From positions 1 to 6,404 of the forward strand of contig CANFCA010000067.1 in assembly GCA_947445045.1 (NCBI GenBank): a DNA stretch of 6,404 nucleotides, given 5' to 3'. Below, in pieces: positions 6,351 through 6,404 of the stretch; within the stretch, counting starts at the first letter, position 1; each line of letters opens with the position of its first letter. Origin of the DNA: Gallionellaceae bacterium (GTDB lineage Bacteria; Pseudomonadota; Gammaproteobacteria; Burkholderiales; Gallionellaceae). The translations under genes were made by a program, and so were the position numbers. The notes below the pieces were generated by a model that was not told the origin of the DNA, did no database searches, and saw nothing but the letters and a program-made list of their open reading frames with translations.

Positions 6351-6404
6351 TTGACATTGAAACACACTACGGATTCACAACAACTGATTGGGTATCTGGC
6401 TGAA
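6351..6404 (+). CDS. 5' end of an unidentified gene (partial, TTG start)
   Basis: An open frame runs off the right edge. GAAGGTG at 6339-6345 sits 5 bases before TTG 6351, a good Shine-Dalgarno arrangement, and the encoded start would read (M)TLKHTTDSQQLIGYLAE. A second TTG at 6357 is possible. The frame stays open upstream to ATG 6258, but that start has no Shine-Dalgarno and the extra 31 residues look less protein-like. TTGACA at 6351-6356 is also a perfect -35 hexamer, but no -10 follows at the right distance. I do not recognise the product from 18 residues. Confidence 0.35.
   Translation, partial: MTLKHTTDSQQLIGYLAE

Overview
The window carries a compact assimilatory nitrate/nitrite reduction operon on the + strand: nirB (226-2673), nirD (2761-3087) and nasA (3075-5729). 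The gene order, the full Rieske motif in NirD, the C-terminal [2Fe-2S] module on NasA and the moderate base composition suggest a proteobacterium. Betaproteobacteria of the Gallionellaceae/Nitrosomonadales type are my best guess, by inference only.

Layout. Positions 2-115 are the 3' end of an unidentified + strand gene. Positions 116-225 form a short A+T-rich leader with a candidate sigma-70 promoter and a Shine-Dalgarno for nirB. nirB and nirD are separated by 87 bases, about 60 of which form a long imperfect hairpin (2683-2744) that looks like a dispersed REP-type element. nirD and nasA overlap by 13 bases. After nasA come about 620 bases (5730-6350), more A+T-rich than the operon, with no convincing gene. 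This stretch holds a 12-codon start-coupled mini-ORF directly after nasA, a pair of 9-base direct repeats with an 11-bp period just upstream of a -10-like hexamer, a hairpin terminator oriented for a minus-strand transcript, and two small perfect palindromes. The window ends inside the first codons of a probable + strand gene beginning near 6351.

Function. NasA (Mo-bisMGD, [4Fe-4S], C-terminal [2Fe-2S]) reduces nitrate to nitrite. NirB (FAD, NAD(P)H, two BFD-like Cys4 modules, siroheme-[4Fe-4S]) with NirD (Rieske) reduces nitrite to ammonium in the cytoplasm for nitrogen assimilation. No nitrate transporter, siroheme synthase, nitrate sensor or dedicated NasA reductase subunit lies inside the window.

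The three large genes are ordinary for their families. The parts worth a second look are the hairpin between nirB and nirD, the redox wiring of NasA in the absence of a reductase gene, and the unexplained downstream flank, where a minus-strand transcript may end. I see no clear evidence of a previously undescribed system.
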